Source: Bondarzewia mesenterica (lineage: Eukaryota > Basidiomycota > Agaricomycetes > Russulales > Bondarzewiaceae). From it: a stretch of 64,000 nt of DNA. The stretch lies in contig SGPL01000042.1 in assembly GCA_004802705.1 (NCBI GenBank), forward strand, positions 20,503 to 84,502. Reading direction: 5' to 3'. Positions 47,785-58,566 of this stretch are shown piece after piece. The translations under genes were made by a program, and so were the position numbers. The notes beneath the pieces are model-generated. The model did no database searches. It saw only the letters and a list, made by a program, of their open reading frames with translations, and was not told the origin of the DNA. Positions within the stretch are counted from its first letter, which is position 1. Each line of letters starts with the position of its first letter.

Positions 47785-49852
47785 CTTACCCTCAACGGCC
47801 TCTCGCGGAAACAACCACTCATCACGACTACATTGTCATTGACGGTATAGTACTCTTCATTCTTTTTTCTGAGACTGTGAACCGAACACCTCATGATTAG
47901 GAGGAACCGCTGGATGCGTCCTCGCCCGCCGCCTCAGCGAGGATGGCAACAGCACTGTCTTGCTCGTCGAGAAGGGAGACGCTGCAGATTCGTAAGTGCC
48001 TTCTTCGTTCTACAGAATTTTGAAGACGGTATACAGGACAAACTCGCCCGCCTTATCTGCATGGTTAGCTCTATAGTTGGTTGCATAGGACTCCCTTACC
48101 CCCTCTGCATCACTGGTCAGATGGAACACAGCATGGTCTTCGACAGTGCCCCAAGCATTGAGATGGGCCGTTCTTTTTCCCTCTTTAGTGGCTTGGACCT
48201 TGGTGGGACTAGCCGCGTCAACGGTTGTCAATACACGTGCGGCGTCCCTGCACAGTATAACGCCTGGAGCCATGGCGGGCGGAAGGGCTAGTCTTTTAAA
48301 GAGCTTAAGCCCTACTTAGACAAATCGGAGAACTGGATTAGCCCGGTTTCAAGCGGTAAACCGTTGTTTTTCCATGCCTGCCTTCATAACATCACTAAAC
48401 TCTCCACTCTGTCAGGCCCTCTGCAAGTCCGATCTTTTGATGAATATCATTACGAATTCTCAGAACGGCGCGTACTCTTGATTGTAGGACTTATATGTAA
48501 CACTCTTTGTTCATCATTTTTCTAGTACGGCTGAGGCAGCCGGAGGGCTGGGATTTCCTGGCATAACCGGCATACATCCACCCCTTGAACCTAGCGTAGG
48601 CTGCAACAGGATGCAATTCACCATCGACTGGACAGGACAATGTTCGTCTGCATACCTTGCATATATCCCGGCGAGTTTCGTCAACGCTAACGGCGATCGC
48701 CTTCACATCTTCTGCACAAAAGCCGTGGCCTACAAGCTGGAGTTCTCTCATGCAGACGGTGGTAATCTCCGTGCGCAAAATGTGGTGATACAGATGACCG
48801 GCGGGGCTACAACCGTAAGGTAAGCGTTCATAGGGAAATAGTTTGGCTTGCGGGGCGCTTCGAACGCCTCAGCTTCTCCTGCGCAGGTAAGTCGCAACAA
48901 TCAGGTTCGCATATGTTTCATTGAGTATCAGCAGTGGAATAGGACCGGCAGATCACCTCAAGGAGATGGGCGTTGAAGTGTTGAAGCACTCCCTAGGCGT
49001 AGGAGAAAACCTGATTCGACCATCATCACTGGTCGATGCACATACGTTGATTGTCACGCAGCAAGATCACCTCCTGGTTGCAGCGTCTTATCACTGTCCG
49101 TTTTCTGATTCACTGTGGTCCAAGGTCAAAACGCCCGACTGCGTTGTTCAGAGAACTTTACAAGAACCTTCGCTATGGCGCAGGATGGTTCGTGGGCACT
49201 ATGGTTGAAGTCGAAATATTCGGCTTGTCCTCACTCGTTAGCGCAGACGGAAAACCTCACGTGCTCCTTACGGAGCACGAAGACTCTTCAGACCCAAATA
49301 ATTTGCCCGGCTTTGCGGTGACGGTTGTTCATTTCTGGTCACTATTCACTATCTACATGACAGTCTCCTGACTGCCATCCTCACAGACTCCAATGGCCGA
49401 TCCTCGTGGTACCGGTATCGATAGGTCGAAAGGCTTTTCGATCTCAACTCCGCACTCCTCCTTTCGAAATCCCGTGCGCGCCTGCGCTTGCGTTCCATGA
49501 ATCCAAATGATGACCCAGACTGCGACATGCCATATTTCACCTCCCCCATGGACTATGTCGCTCTTCGTGCGGCGCTCCGTGTGACAGGATAACTTGCCAA
49601 CGAAATGCGTACCATAGGATACCATTTTGAGAATGTTCATGTCCCCAAAAGTCATGACGATGCCGAGGTGGACGATTATATCGGAAAGACGGTGAACACC
49701 ATGTGCCATTACTCGAGCTCGCGTCGCATTTCTTTTTACGGATCTTTAATGCGAACGTCTTTCCTATTGCGCCGGCCACCCACCTTCAGGCTCTGGTCTA
49801 TGGCGTGGCTGAGAAGTGTGCCGATATGATCGGGAAAGGGGGCGTTAAATAA
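47785..49852 (+). pseudogene. GMC oxidoreductase pseudogene (aryl-alcohol-oxidase-like)
   Basis: Remains of an FAD-dependent glucose-methanol-choline oxidoreductase. Recognisable in order: THHDYIVID + GGTAGCVLARRLSEDG (FAD-binding, split by an intron at about 47845-47900), GLDLGGTSRVNGCQYTCGVP (GMC signature 1), SFKELKPYLDKSENW, TAEAAGGLGFPGITGIHPP, SSGIGPADHLKEMGVE (signature 2), MPYFTSPMDY, DDAEVDDYIGKTVNTMCHYS, and the end NANVFPIAPATHLQALVYG then VAEKCADMIGKGGVK. An in-frame TAG (48289-48291) sits where the family has Trp (GRKGWSF). An in-frame TAA (49590-49592) interrupts RVTG/LANEM. The HYSSS region is joined to the C-terminal part with a frame change and an apparent deletion of the region that would carry the catalytic His-His/Asn. 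It is therefore inactive as assembled. Confidence 0.8.
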
Positions 49853-51120
49853 TGCGTCTGTCGGCCCAGTGAACCAATGACGCTGAATAGCTCACTAGAT
49901 TGTACAGAGCGGTTCCAATCAACTCGGGCTTGGGGGCATTGCCGTGTGGCTTGAGTTGAACTCGAATGAATTTCTGGGTCGGCAGGGAATGAAAGGGCGG
50001 TGTACCCACGAAGTTTGCTTCCGCGTTTCACTGCGTGAAAATCTCACGACCTGCACCGATAAGTTGAGCGCTGAGCCGTATTAATGGGAAGGAGCGCCTT
50101 TCAGGAGCTTTCAGGGTAAGGCTCGTAATTATGATGGAAAGAACCTGAATTGTTCTGACAGCGCGCTTCCGATACGAGGACCGGCAGGACCGATTGAAAC
50201 AAATAGACGAATATGGACGGGAAGTGACGCTATGATATACTTCGAAGTATCTTAAATACATCGGTAGTATCTTAAATACATCGGTGCTTATCAACTTCGG
50301 AAGAATCTTGAATCCACTGACAGTCGTACATTTATTGCAGTCACGAGTGTTCGTGTTCAATTGAAGAAGGTACAGAAGCTTTCTAGAGGCGCTGTGGCGC
50401 AATGTCTCAAACGCCGTACAAGCGATGCATTCCCCTTTCTTTCCTTCTGCGATAACTCACCTGTGGTAATATTAGGTAGAGGTGGGTATGCACATTGCAA
50501 ACATGCCTTGCAGGAACTTGGCAAGGCTTGAGGAAAACCAGATGCGAGGCAACTGGACCGCAGCGTGAGTAATGGGTGAGACAGCAGAAGGCAGAAGGGT
50601 ATGAAAAATTGAAGGGTTGAAAACTGGGCAACGTCTTGGGAAAGTTCTGGCAACGGTACTTAGAGGAAAGTCAGGAGACTGCCTAACTTACACGGTGCAA
50701 GTTGCAAGAAGTGATGTAGAGTTGTGTTGGAGTTGTGATTTATGCTGTAGGTTTGAACGGTTCAACATACGATATCAAAAGATTATAAGCACGAACTGAC
50801 CGCTCCCTTTGTCCACCAACGTGACCCAAAAAAAAAAGATCAACAGTACTTATTGTTTGAGAGATCGTATCCGCTGTTGACATCCCTTCCGCACCGTGAC
50901 CCGCTCTCTCTATTCGTCGCGGCGTACGTCCCTTTCGTACGTTCCGTCGTATGCTGTCTTTCCTTCTTCGACAGTCTGGCGTACCAGAACATGAGCTGAC
51001 ACTCATAAGACTGGAGTTGTATGTGCTATCGAAAGAAACATGTCAGTAGAGGATGATCTGGTTCACAACGCGCGCGTCGAGGTCGTCACACTTCATCAAA
51101 AAGCAACCTTTAGATCGCCC
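49853..51120. other. Intergenic region before the mobile elements
   Basis: No gene recognised. It contains a perfect 20-base tandem duplication (50246-50285) and an A-run (50827-50838). Confidence 0.5.
50246..50285. repeat. Perfect tandem duplication of a 20-base unit
   Basis: AGTATCTTAAATACATCGGT occurs twice with no gap. Confidence 0.95.
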
Positions 51121-51614
51121 TGGGGCACGCAGGCGTGTGACCGGCGCTTTCGGCACGCTCATGTCACCCGTTCCCCCCGGGCGACCCTTCCGTGTCACTC
51201 TGGCCGGTGACGCGCCCGTTTGGGATTTCGGTGTTTTATGTAATCGACTCGGCCGCGATGCCGCTCGGCGCTGTGCAGGCGCACCGACCGCTCGTCACTT
51301 CCCTCCCTCCCTCCCTTTGGGTCCCCCTCCCCCGCGTCCTCACCTGTACCGCTGCGTCCAGCTGCGAGGGCCCACCGTAATGTCGCGTCAGCGCTCTGGC
51401 GCCCGTTTCAGTCCATAACGCACCGGCGGAGCAGAGTTCACCGCGAAAATTCACGCGAGATGGCTAGTAAGTCGCTTCTGCCCGCCCAAGCGCGTGAAAT
51501 TATGCATCACTGACCCGTCCAAAACGCCATGCAGGGCGCCGCCTCGCAACACGAAGGGGCTGGATGGTGAAACCAGCCACAAATGCCGTCGGTCCGGACT
51601 GCCTGCGTGCCCCA
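51121..51614. mobile_element. Non-autonomous element with perfect 14-base terminal inverted repeats
   Basis: The left end TGGGGCACGCAGGC (51121-51134) is the exact reverse complement of the right end (51601-51614). The 494-base interior is GC-rich, contains the pyrimidine run CCCTCCCTCCCTCCC near 51301, and encodes nothing I recognise. The termini share TGGGGCACG with the ends of the recombinase element next door, so mobilisation by that element is plausible. I see no convincing target-site duplication. Confidence 0.6.
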
Positions 51615-51637
51615 TGAAAAAAAAGCAACTTAGCAGT

Positions 51638-51690
51638 TCATGGGGCACGCAAGTTTTGGCCGCGCTGCCCTGCTGTTGCGTGCCCCATGA
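51638..51690. repeat. 53-base hairpin with perfect 15-base arms
   Basis: TCATGGGGCACGCAA (51638-51652) and its exact reverse complement (51676-51690) flank a 23-base GC-rich spacer. The arms carry the same core as the ends of the neighbouring elements. Confidence 0.9.
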
Positions 51691-52488
51691 ATCACTAAGT
51701 TTTGTGGGCTCATGGGGCACGTAGCTATTGTAAGCCGGTCGTTTCTGGTGAGTCTTTTTTTTTCTTACATTCTTTTTTTTTGGATTCGCTCACACATCGC
51801 CCTGCACAGACTCCGCTATCGACGCTCCCGCGTTCTCCCTCCACCAACCACTCGTCAACGCTCTCCGCCCTGCCCTTGCCACATCACCCCGAGCCGTCCA
51901 CATCGTGCCCACCTGTGACACAATCCCCTCCTGCCATGACATTGCCATGGCGCGTGCCCTGTGCCCTGGGTGCCNNNTCGCTACTTCCACCGNTGGTTCA
52001 NGAGNGGCGCGAGGGCGAAATANGGGAANGCGCCATNGAGATGGCATTGTCNGGTGGTCACGAGGCCNTCNTGCGTCTGCCGCTGGGCTGGAGAATGGCA
52101 NGCATCGTCTGGCGGGTCNTGAGGCCATCNTGTGTCNNCCNCTNNTGAACAGCGCGGACGTCGACACGCAGGCGAGNNAGACACNGGAATGNGCNGNNGG
52201 CATCGTAGCGCTGATAGCTCGTGCGCTACAGACTCGCTCNACCCTACCATCCNCCACNNCATTTGNGCCGNGCCTCTGCCGCTGCCCTCTCTGCGGCGCG
52301 TGCAGTCGCGNGGCCATCACNTGAGGACCACCNTTCCGCCNGGGGGCGCCTCNTCAGCCCCTTTCCTCNTCCTCCTTGTCNGNTGCATNGTCCTTNNCNC
52401 CGGGGCCCTAGCAACTTCTCGAACACNGTCCCAACCAGTATCCAACTGCAGGTCAGCCNTCAAAGCGACNGGCTCTCTCAAGTACGCC

Positions 52489-54272
52489 ATGGACGACACG
52501 TCCTNGATTCAAGAGAAACTGTCTGGCAGGTCTCCGGCATGCCAGCAAGCCTCCTCTATTGAAGACACAGATGTAGGCAGCCGTGACTCAATCTAACTGC
52601 CCAGCATGCTGATCTTTGAATTTGACATTGATGCAGGTCTTGAACGAGGCCTGCAAAATTGACCTCGAGCTCNAGGANGACACCTCGCTCGATGTCGATG
52701 ACCTCATAGATGATTGCCTGGAGGACTTCCCAGACNANGATCAAGGTTATATCGACGAGGCTTCNGTCTATGCAGCTCAGATGACCCGAGCAAACATCAC
52801 GGACNGCACGCNGACAGGACACAAAAGGTNACCCCTGACNGNTCTACCNGTGCCTAGCCTCGANGCTGATCNCCTGGCCGTTGGCTTCACGNGGACTCAG
52901 GATAATCAAGGCCTTTATAGTGTTCCACAGCCGCANAACGAAGGGCTGGGATGCAAAATGTGTCNANGAGGCAACGNCGAACGATATCACGGCCTTNNTC
53001 ACTCAGAAGTGCGGACCNATCAAAGAAGGGTTCGAAGGCAAAAAGGTGCGTCGANGGTCTCGCNGATCCAAGCACGGCAGAGAACTGCTTACTCACATGG
53101 AAAAAAAAATGCAGTATTCAACCNCCGTTTCGANGCGCGCNGCTCTCACTCTCTGGTACCGCCACGTCCGCCCGAACGAAAGTACCGCCGAGTGGNGATT
53201 GGATGAGGCTACAGGAAAATGGTAAGTCTTNAGGGTCTTGGAGCNATTTACANAGTACTGATCATCCCGCTGCGCCGTGNCATNAAGGCGGGGCTTACCN
53301 ACACGTTCTNGTAGGGTATCCGAGTTCATGGTCGGTCTCGAGAAGATGAAGGNGAGAGCGGGTGAAGTCTCNCAGTCTGNGCGNGCTCTCACCTTAGAAG
53401 ACATGGGACGGCTGTACGACCACTGCACGNGGTCNACCTCAGTTTCGGTNGCTCATCAANGCGNGGGAGTTATCCGTTATGTACGTCCCAGTGTTCGAGT
53501 CAGAATATCTGTGCTGTTCACTCAATTCCACCANCGGTCTGCCACTGTCAGATGGCTTACCTTTACNCATGGCTCATGCTGCTACGAATTGATGAAGTCA
53601 CCTCCCTCGAGTTTGAAAGTATCGACTCGATCCCNGGAGAGCGTGAGTGTTTGCATTTNCATGTCTTTTTGGATATCCTCTGACTGCTCGTGACTGTTCA
53701 GGCAGCTACGTCGATGTCCGGATCAAAACACGCAAGTCGGCTCAGACTGGTGTCTTGCACACCTGGNGACTTCACGCAAATGATGATGACCCCCGTGTCT
53801 GTNNGATGCGAGCACTGATCNGGCTCTNCCTTCTATACAATGATGACAGCATTGCTTTGTCGGGGCCTCTTTTCTTCAAGGTCAGTGCACAGGGTGCAGT
53901 GCTTNCAAGTCAGCCCTTGGTATGTTNCNGAAAGCTTGGCCNTCCTTTTAGGTCATCACGACAATGTCNACTGCTGATGTATCTCACACGGGCTAACAGA
54001 CNAGTNNAGTNTTGAGCNGCAGCCTCACGGCNGATCTGCAGGCTCTTGGCTACAAACACTGNGCACTGTANGGCACCCATTCNTTCNNCCGCNGGGGATG
54101 CCAGTATCGTGTGCANGTGAAGAATTGGTCCCCAGGAATGGTGGCTGCNTGGGGCGGCTGGTCTCAGATNGAAGCGNTCACTATGTTTNGGTATTTTTAT
54201 TCTCCCAANGACAACCATGAGCACATGGCTGATTANGACNNTAATGATCTGAAGAGGGTACGCTACTGCTGA
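52489..54272 (+). CDS. Tyrosine recombinase (Crypton-like integrase)
   Basis: DNA strand-exchange enzyme of the lambda-integrase fold, predicted to move the surrounding element. The core-binding part is spread over several exons: IIKAFIVFHSR, GWDAKCV, PIKEGFEGKK, LTLWYRHVRPNESTAEW, RRVSEFMVGLEKMK. The catalytic domain shows LLRIDEVTSLEFESIDSIPG (first catalytic Arg, about 53602), YVDVRIKTRKSAQTGVLHTW, a masked HSF-x-R region (about 54080, expected HxxR), VKNWSPGMVAAWGGWSQ (GGW at the His/Trp position) and TMFxYFYSP, whose Tyr is the likely nucleophile. It ends KRVRYC at 54270-54272. Many residues are masked by N. The start is unresolved; the ATG at 52489 is the earliest I can defend. Integrity of a single copy cannot be judged from this consensus-like sequence. 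Confidence 0.75.
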
Positions 54273-54409
54273 AGCTTGCCTCCGATACTGTAGTTAGGGT
54301 ACCATGATACACTGGATTATACTGGACAATACTAGTAAACAAGTAAACAATAAGAAGAGGATAAGATATAGAAGGGATAAAGTGCTGCAGCAACAGCGTG
54401 TCNGATGGT

Positions 54410-55800
54410 TTAGTAGCATTCNAGCCCAAGTTCTCGCCATATCTCCCAATCATTCNGAGAGCCCCACTTCTCAGACNAGAGTCTCGGCGAGAAGGTGCCC
54501 TGATCTTGGTACTTCNGTNTCTGTTGCTCNACCCCCANGTCNCGAANGCACCTCGGAATGGCCTCAACAACTTTGCGATAGNGACNCAGACTCAAGCCNG
54601 GGCCATCCAGGCCTCCATCCAGATCACAGCTCTTTCTCTTCCTTCTCTGCTTCTGCTGCNCNTCAGCCCCGGGTACAGTGAAGAAGTCCACAAACTGTTT
54701 TGTATCACATTTAAAATCCTTCTCNAATATCCCGTACAGCCTCTCACGCTTNGTCACCATCCCCTTGTACCTCACCCACTCTGAATCGGCNNTACCGNGC
54801 CTTCCCTCGATCGGGCCNTAGCGCTCACGAATTTTTNNCNACATCTCCACGCTGGACCTGGGCTANGACCTCGNGAATGTCCTGCANGCNGTTCAATGCC
54901 TCGAAGGTGAGCACGCAGGTCTGAAGGATGTGCGCNGCATNCGAAGCGGGGGGGAGTCAGCTCAAGTTGAGCAGGTGGCGGCCGTTCGGAAATGGGTGGT
55001 GGGTTGTCGACAGTCNCTGGGCTCTCGAAAGGTGGCTGACACAGGTCGATNTGGCCNGGAGATGATAAAGCCATGCTCTGGCCAGCCTGGTAGTCTGCAC
55101 TGNACCCCNNAATTCGATACACATNACGGAGCAGTGGATTTGGGTTCTACACAACGGGCAAAGCAGTTGAGCACTGCAACAGCAANGGTGATTCTCGNGA
55201 CACTGCTGTGGACTTACNAATATTAAGACCATGCTGTCCTTCGAAGCTGTCAGTGCGACCGAGGCCTGCACAATCNAATCCNAAAGCCGGGCNGNGGCNG
55301 AGGCCNGTGCAGGNNGCAGCGGTATATCCATGGCAGTGGGCTGCAGCTGGGCCATTGACTGGGCAGCTAAAAGATGGGAATGAGAGGGGCAGGATCCCGA
55401 GCGAAAGAGCGAGTGAGACAGCAGTCAGCGAGCCACAACGAGCAGAGGGCAAAGGCTCACCTCGAGACGCATCGTGCTGCAAGCGGAACGTCCTGCCCGC
55501 ACTCTCGGCCTCCATCCACTCGCGTCCGAGCACCCGCAGGTGCTCCCACTGCCGCTTCTGTATTGACCAGTCGAGTGTCAGAGGTCGCGCGACAGGCTCC
55601 ACCGAGGGGGTGACCATCAGGTCGATGCCATAGTGCGACGTGAGGGTGGCGCGCAGCTCCTCGACCCTCAAGGTCATCCGAAGTGCCATCTTGTTCAGGC
55701 GCGCCACCGCCTTTGCGAGCTCGGCCCACCGCTTGAGCTCCTTGCCCCTGGCGCTGACGAGCGCGAGCTAGGTGAGGTCATCGGGCGGCTGGGGAGGCAT
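54410..55800 (-). pseudogene. Unknown second gene of the recombinase element
   Basis: Convergent with the recombinase. From an ATG at 55800 the frame reads MPPQPPDDLT, an in-frame TAG (55768-55770), then LALVSARGKELKRWAELAKA, LNKMALRMTLRVEELRATLT, SHYGIDLMVTPSVE, LDWSIQKRQWEHLRVLGREW. After a poorly resolved N-rich middle it continues SEWVRYKGMVTKRERLYG-like, KDFKCDTKQFVDFFTVPGA, QQKQRRKRKSCDLDGGLDG, KYQDQGTFSPRL, SEKWGS and NDWEIWRELG, stopping at 54410-54412. The charged, helical, intron-split character looks protein-coding. I recognise no domain. The stop may be a copy-specific lesion or a consensus artefact. A DNA-binding accessory factor is possible but unsupported. Confidence 0.4.
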
Positions 55801-56172
55801 GTGTGTGGGAATTGGGGATTGAGAGAAGGGGGGAATATTACGAGGCAATTAGCATAGTGTAGTGTAGGGGCACATGGGAGGGCACATTAGGCGGTCGCGA
55901 GAGAGACAGGCGGTGGGGCGAACGACTACTCGCCCACAGCTCTGACCTGTTTCAGGCCAGCGAAGGACGTAATCGGCCCTCCCCTAGCATCGCGCTCACC
56001 AGGCCAGACGGCCTCCACTCACCAGCTGGATCCCCTGCCCGATGTGGTCGACAGAATCAAAATGACGAGCGGGAGGCGGGGCTTTCGGTATGCACAGCAG
56101 AGGGACGGCCGTGACGGTAAGAGCACAGGGGGTGAGCGAGTGTTCAGAGGGCGCTGGTTCCGACAGCGCGAA

Positions 56173-56191
56173 GCATGCCCCAGGGGCATGC
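56173..56191. repeat. Perfect 19-base palindrome near the element's right end
   Basis: GCATGCCCC, one A, then GGGGCATGC. It carries the TGCCCC/GGGGCA core found in the element termini and lies 22 bases inside the right terminal repeat. Confidence 0.9.
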
Positions 56192-56229
56192 TGATGACTC
56201 AGCCCCCACCACGGCTGTGTGCCCCACGA

Positions 56230-58560
56230 CAAAAAAGCATTATAGGCAGTTTTAGGCAGTTTTAGGCATTATCCTGAATGAGTACCGCATTATATTACAT
56301 AATAATGCAATTATAATGTATTGTCATGCTATTGTGATGACATTGTGAGGCAGTTTAACTATAGTTGTAGCGGCTCAAGAGCTATCTGAGTTTGAATTGA
56401 CCTAACTATGAACAAATAAAAAGTAACTCATGCAAATACCTATTCTGGGCAACTGCAGTGGCTACACATGAGTGCTTGAGCACTCAATGGCCTGTTCTTC
56501 TTTGTATATAGCCCCAAGAATGTCCTCAAAAATTATAGATACTTCATAAAATAATAAGTGATTACTCTGATAGATAATCCTTGCAAAAATAATTGCTAAA
56601 TAGATAAAACAAGGCCTGAAGCACTACAAAATGCTCTTTCGACTTAAGAAAAGATTCTTGTTGTGTGAAACTCCTTACTGATGGGAAATACAGATGAAAA
56701 TAAAGATTGAATTTATTTAAATCTAATGGTATTTATTACATGACAGATAATTGTCCACACAAAACTACTTAGAGCAAATTTTAAAATTATAATGTATAAA
56801 ATTCATTAAATTTCAAGCTTTAAATAAGAGTTCTGAACTCATATTTTACATGAGGAAAAACCTACAATAAACACAATTTTCACTTACAATAGCCAAGAGG
56901 TCAACTTTCTTTTAAAATATCTCATTACAAGCATTTATAGCATTATATGATATACTTATTCTATTCATTCTCATAATTTGAGATTTTACTCAGCACCTTT
57001 AGTGTGAGTGGAAGTTTCTTCTAAAAAATATATATAGATACTCTGTCAAAAACTCAGGGGCCACACAGTGCCACTCCAAGCACTTTTTTAATATACTTTT
57101 CTCACTACCTCAAAAAGCATGAGATAATTTAATAATATACATTGCACATTCATTCAAAGACTTCTAAGGAAGAAATGCATACATTGAATACTGTAATAAT
57201 TTCTTATAATATTGGTTTTGCTCATTTATAAATGGATCTTGTAAAACAAAAAAATAAACACCTTTTGTGCTCTGCACTGAAAAATTAATCTATATCCCTA
57301 AGGGTTAACTGTGAAGCTCTCTCAATTTAGCAATCCAATGCACAATACATCTCTAAACATCAGTCAAATTTTGAGCAGAATTGGATGGATGGATAATTCA
57401 GAAATTAAGATACGAATTGTCTTCCTTCNCAGCNNNNGCATGATAACGTGAGCTTATTTTAATTTGGGTAATGATTCTCTGACCCGATGAACTGTTATTA
57501 CAATGCCATTACAATGATATTATTATATTATTATTGTGCCCTGATAACATCTAGCCGCGGCATGATAACGTGGGCTTATTGTAATGTAGATTAAGATTTT
57601 GCGACATAGACACTCAGCTTGGTCTTGCGCTGGAGGCCTCTCAGTGCCTCATTTCATACAAGATTTTTGTTATCAATCGTTGACATATATTTATAACAAT
57701 AGTTAGCTCTCAGAAGATGTCTGAAATTGTATAGAAATCATGCATGCAATATTCTGGTGAGGGAGTGAAATCTCAACCTGACCATCTGCCCTTTCTTGGT
57801 CCTCTAGACACTAATGTCCTTGCTATAGAACATTCAGATATTGGCATTTCTCTTAATATAGCAACCTGAAAGCAAGAGTCTTAAAATGTATCTTCCAGTT
57901 TAAGACTTTTGAATTTTTACGCAGGGCATATACATATGTACGAGGCTCGAGCGGTATATGAAGGCCCTTATGGGACAAAAATGCTGGCACATGCAACACA
58001 GCCAGCAATTTACAAGTATTCTCCCGCACAGTCGTAGAAAGTTAAATTTCTATAGTAATATCTATAAATATAACAATATATTCAAATATCGGATGAATAC
58101 TCGCCCTCATATATTATGCCAGATAAGCTCTCACGCTCAGTGACATCATCAACTCCCAATATATCCAGATTTATTCATATATCCCTCACATGCAACGGCA
58201 TCCATATATTCTGATATTTTTGGCTATTTCATTTTGCATTGCCGCACCCTGTAAATTTTTCTAGATTTTGGCCATCCATATTCCAGTACCTGGTTCTCCG
58301 AATTCTAGGCATCGCCACCTATAGTCAGTGCGCTCGTACTCAATCTGTCGAAAGCAAATCTCTGTTCCTAGTTACTGCAGTGTTTCTCCTTCATCGCTCC
58401 TCTCTTTCATCCCCTCATTCAATTCTCATTCAGAACCTCAATTATATGAGTGACCAACCAGTCAAATGGCCTGGATGTTTTTTTTTTCCAAGTCATTTGT
58501 CGCCCGTTCGGCCATCCTCCTTTTCCTTCTTTTCTTTTGACCATATCCACACGGTACTGC
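56230..58560. other. AT-rich island without genes
   Basis: From the element end onward the sequence is strongly AT-rich, with many TATAAT-, AATTTTAAA- and TTATTT-like runs, in contrast to the roughly balanced composition elsewhere. It contains a short TAGGCAGTTT tandem (56243-56270), an N gap (57429-57437) and a repeated 26-base word. I recognise no gene, tRNA or known transposon protein. Confidence 0.7.
57438..57585. repeat. Pair of near-identical 26-base direct repeats
   Basis: GCATGATAACGTGAGCTTAT with six more bases (57438-57463) recurs as GCATGATAACGTGGGCTTAT (57560-57585), with two differences over 26 bases. The first copy abuts the N gap. Confidence 0.8.
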
Positions 58561-58566
58561 TGCACC

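Larger units (their letters stand above)
51710..56229. mobile_element. Tyrosine-recombinase transposon (Crypton-like) with imperfect terminal inverted repeats
   Basis: Left end TCATGGGGCACGTAGC (51710-51725). The right end (56214-56229), read on the minus strand, is TCGTGGGGCACACAGC: 13 of 16 bases match. Inside are a plus-strand tyrosine recombinase gene and a convergent minus-strand gene of unknown function, 137 bases apart. Single N's are thick from about 51976 to 55315, as expected where an assembler collapses several diverged copies of one repeat. Composition changes abruptly beyond the right end, where an AT-rich island begins. I see no target-site duplication. Described Cryptons generally lack long terminal inverted repeats, so the boundary assignment is an inference. 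Confidence 0.55.

Noticed and set aside
56240..57430. Mitochondrial DNA insertion as the explanation of the AT-rich island
   Set aside because: I could not read any mitochondrial protein, rRNA or tRNA in it, so this stays only one of several possibilities.
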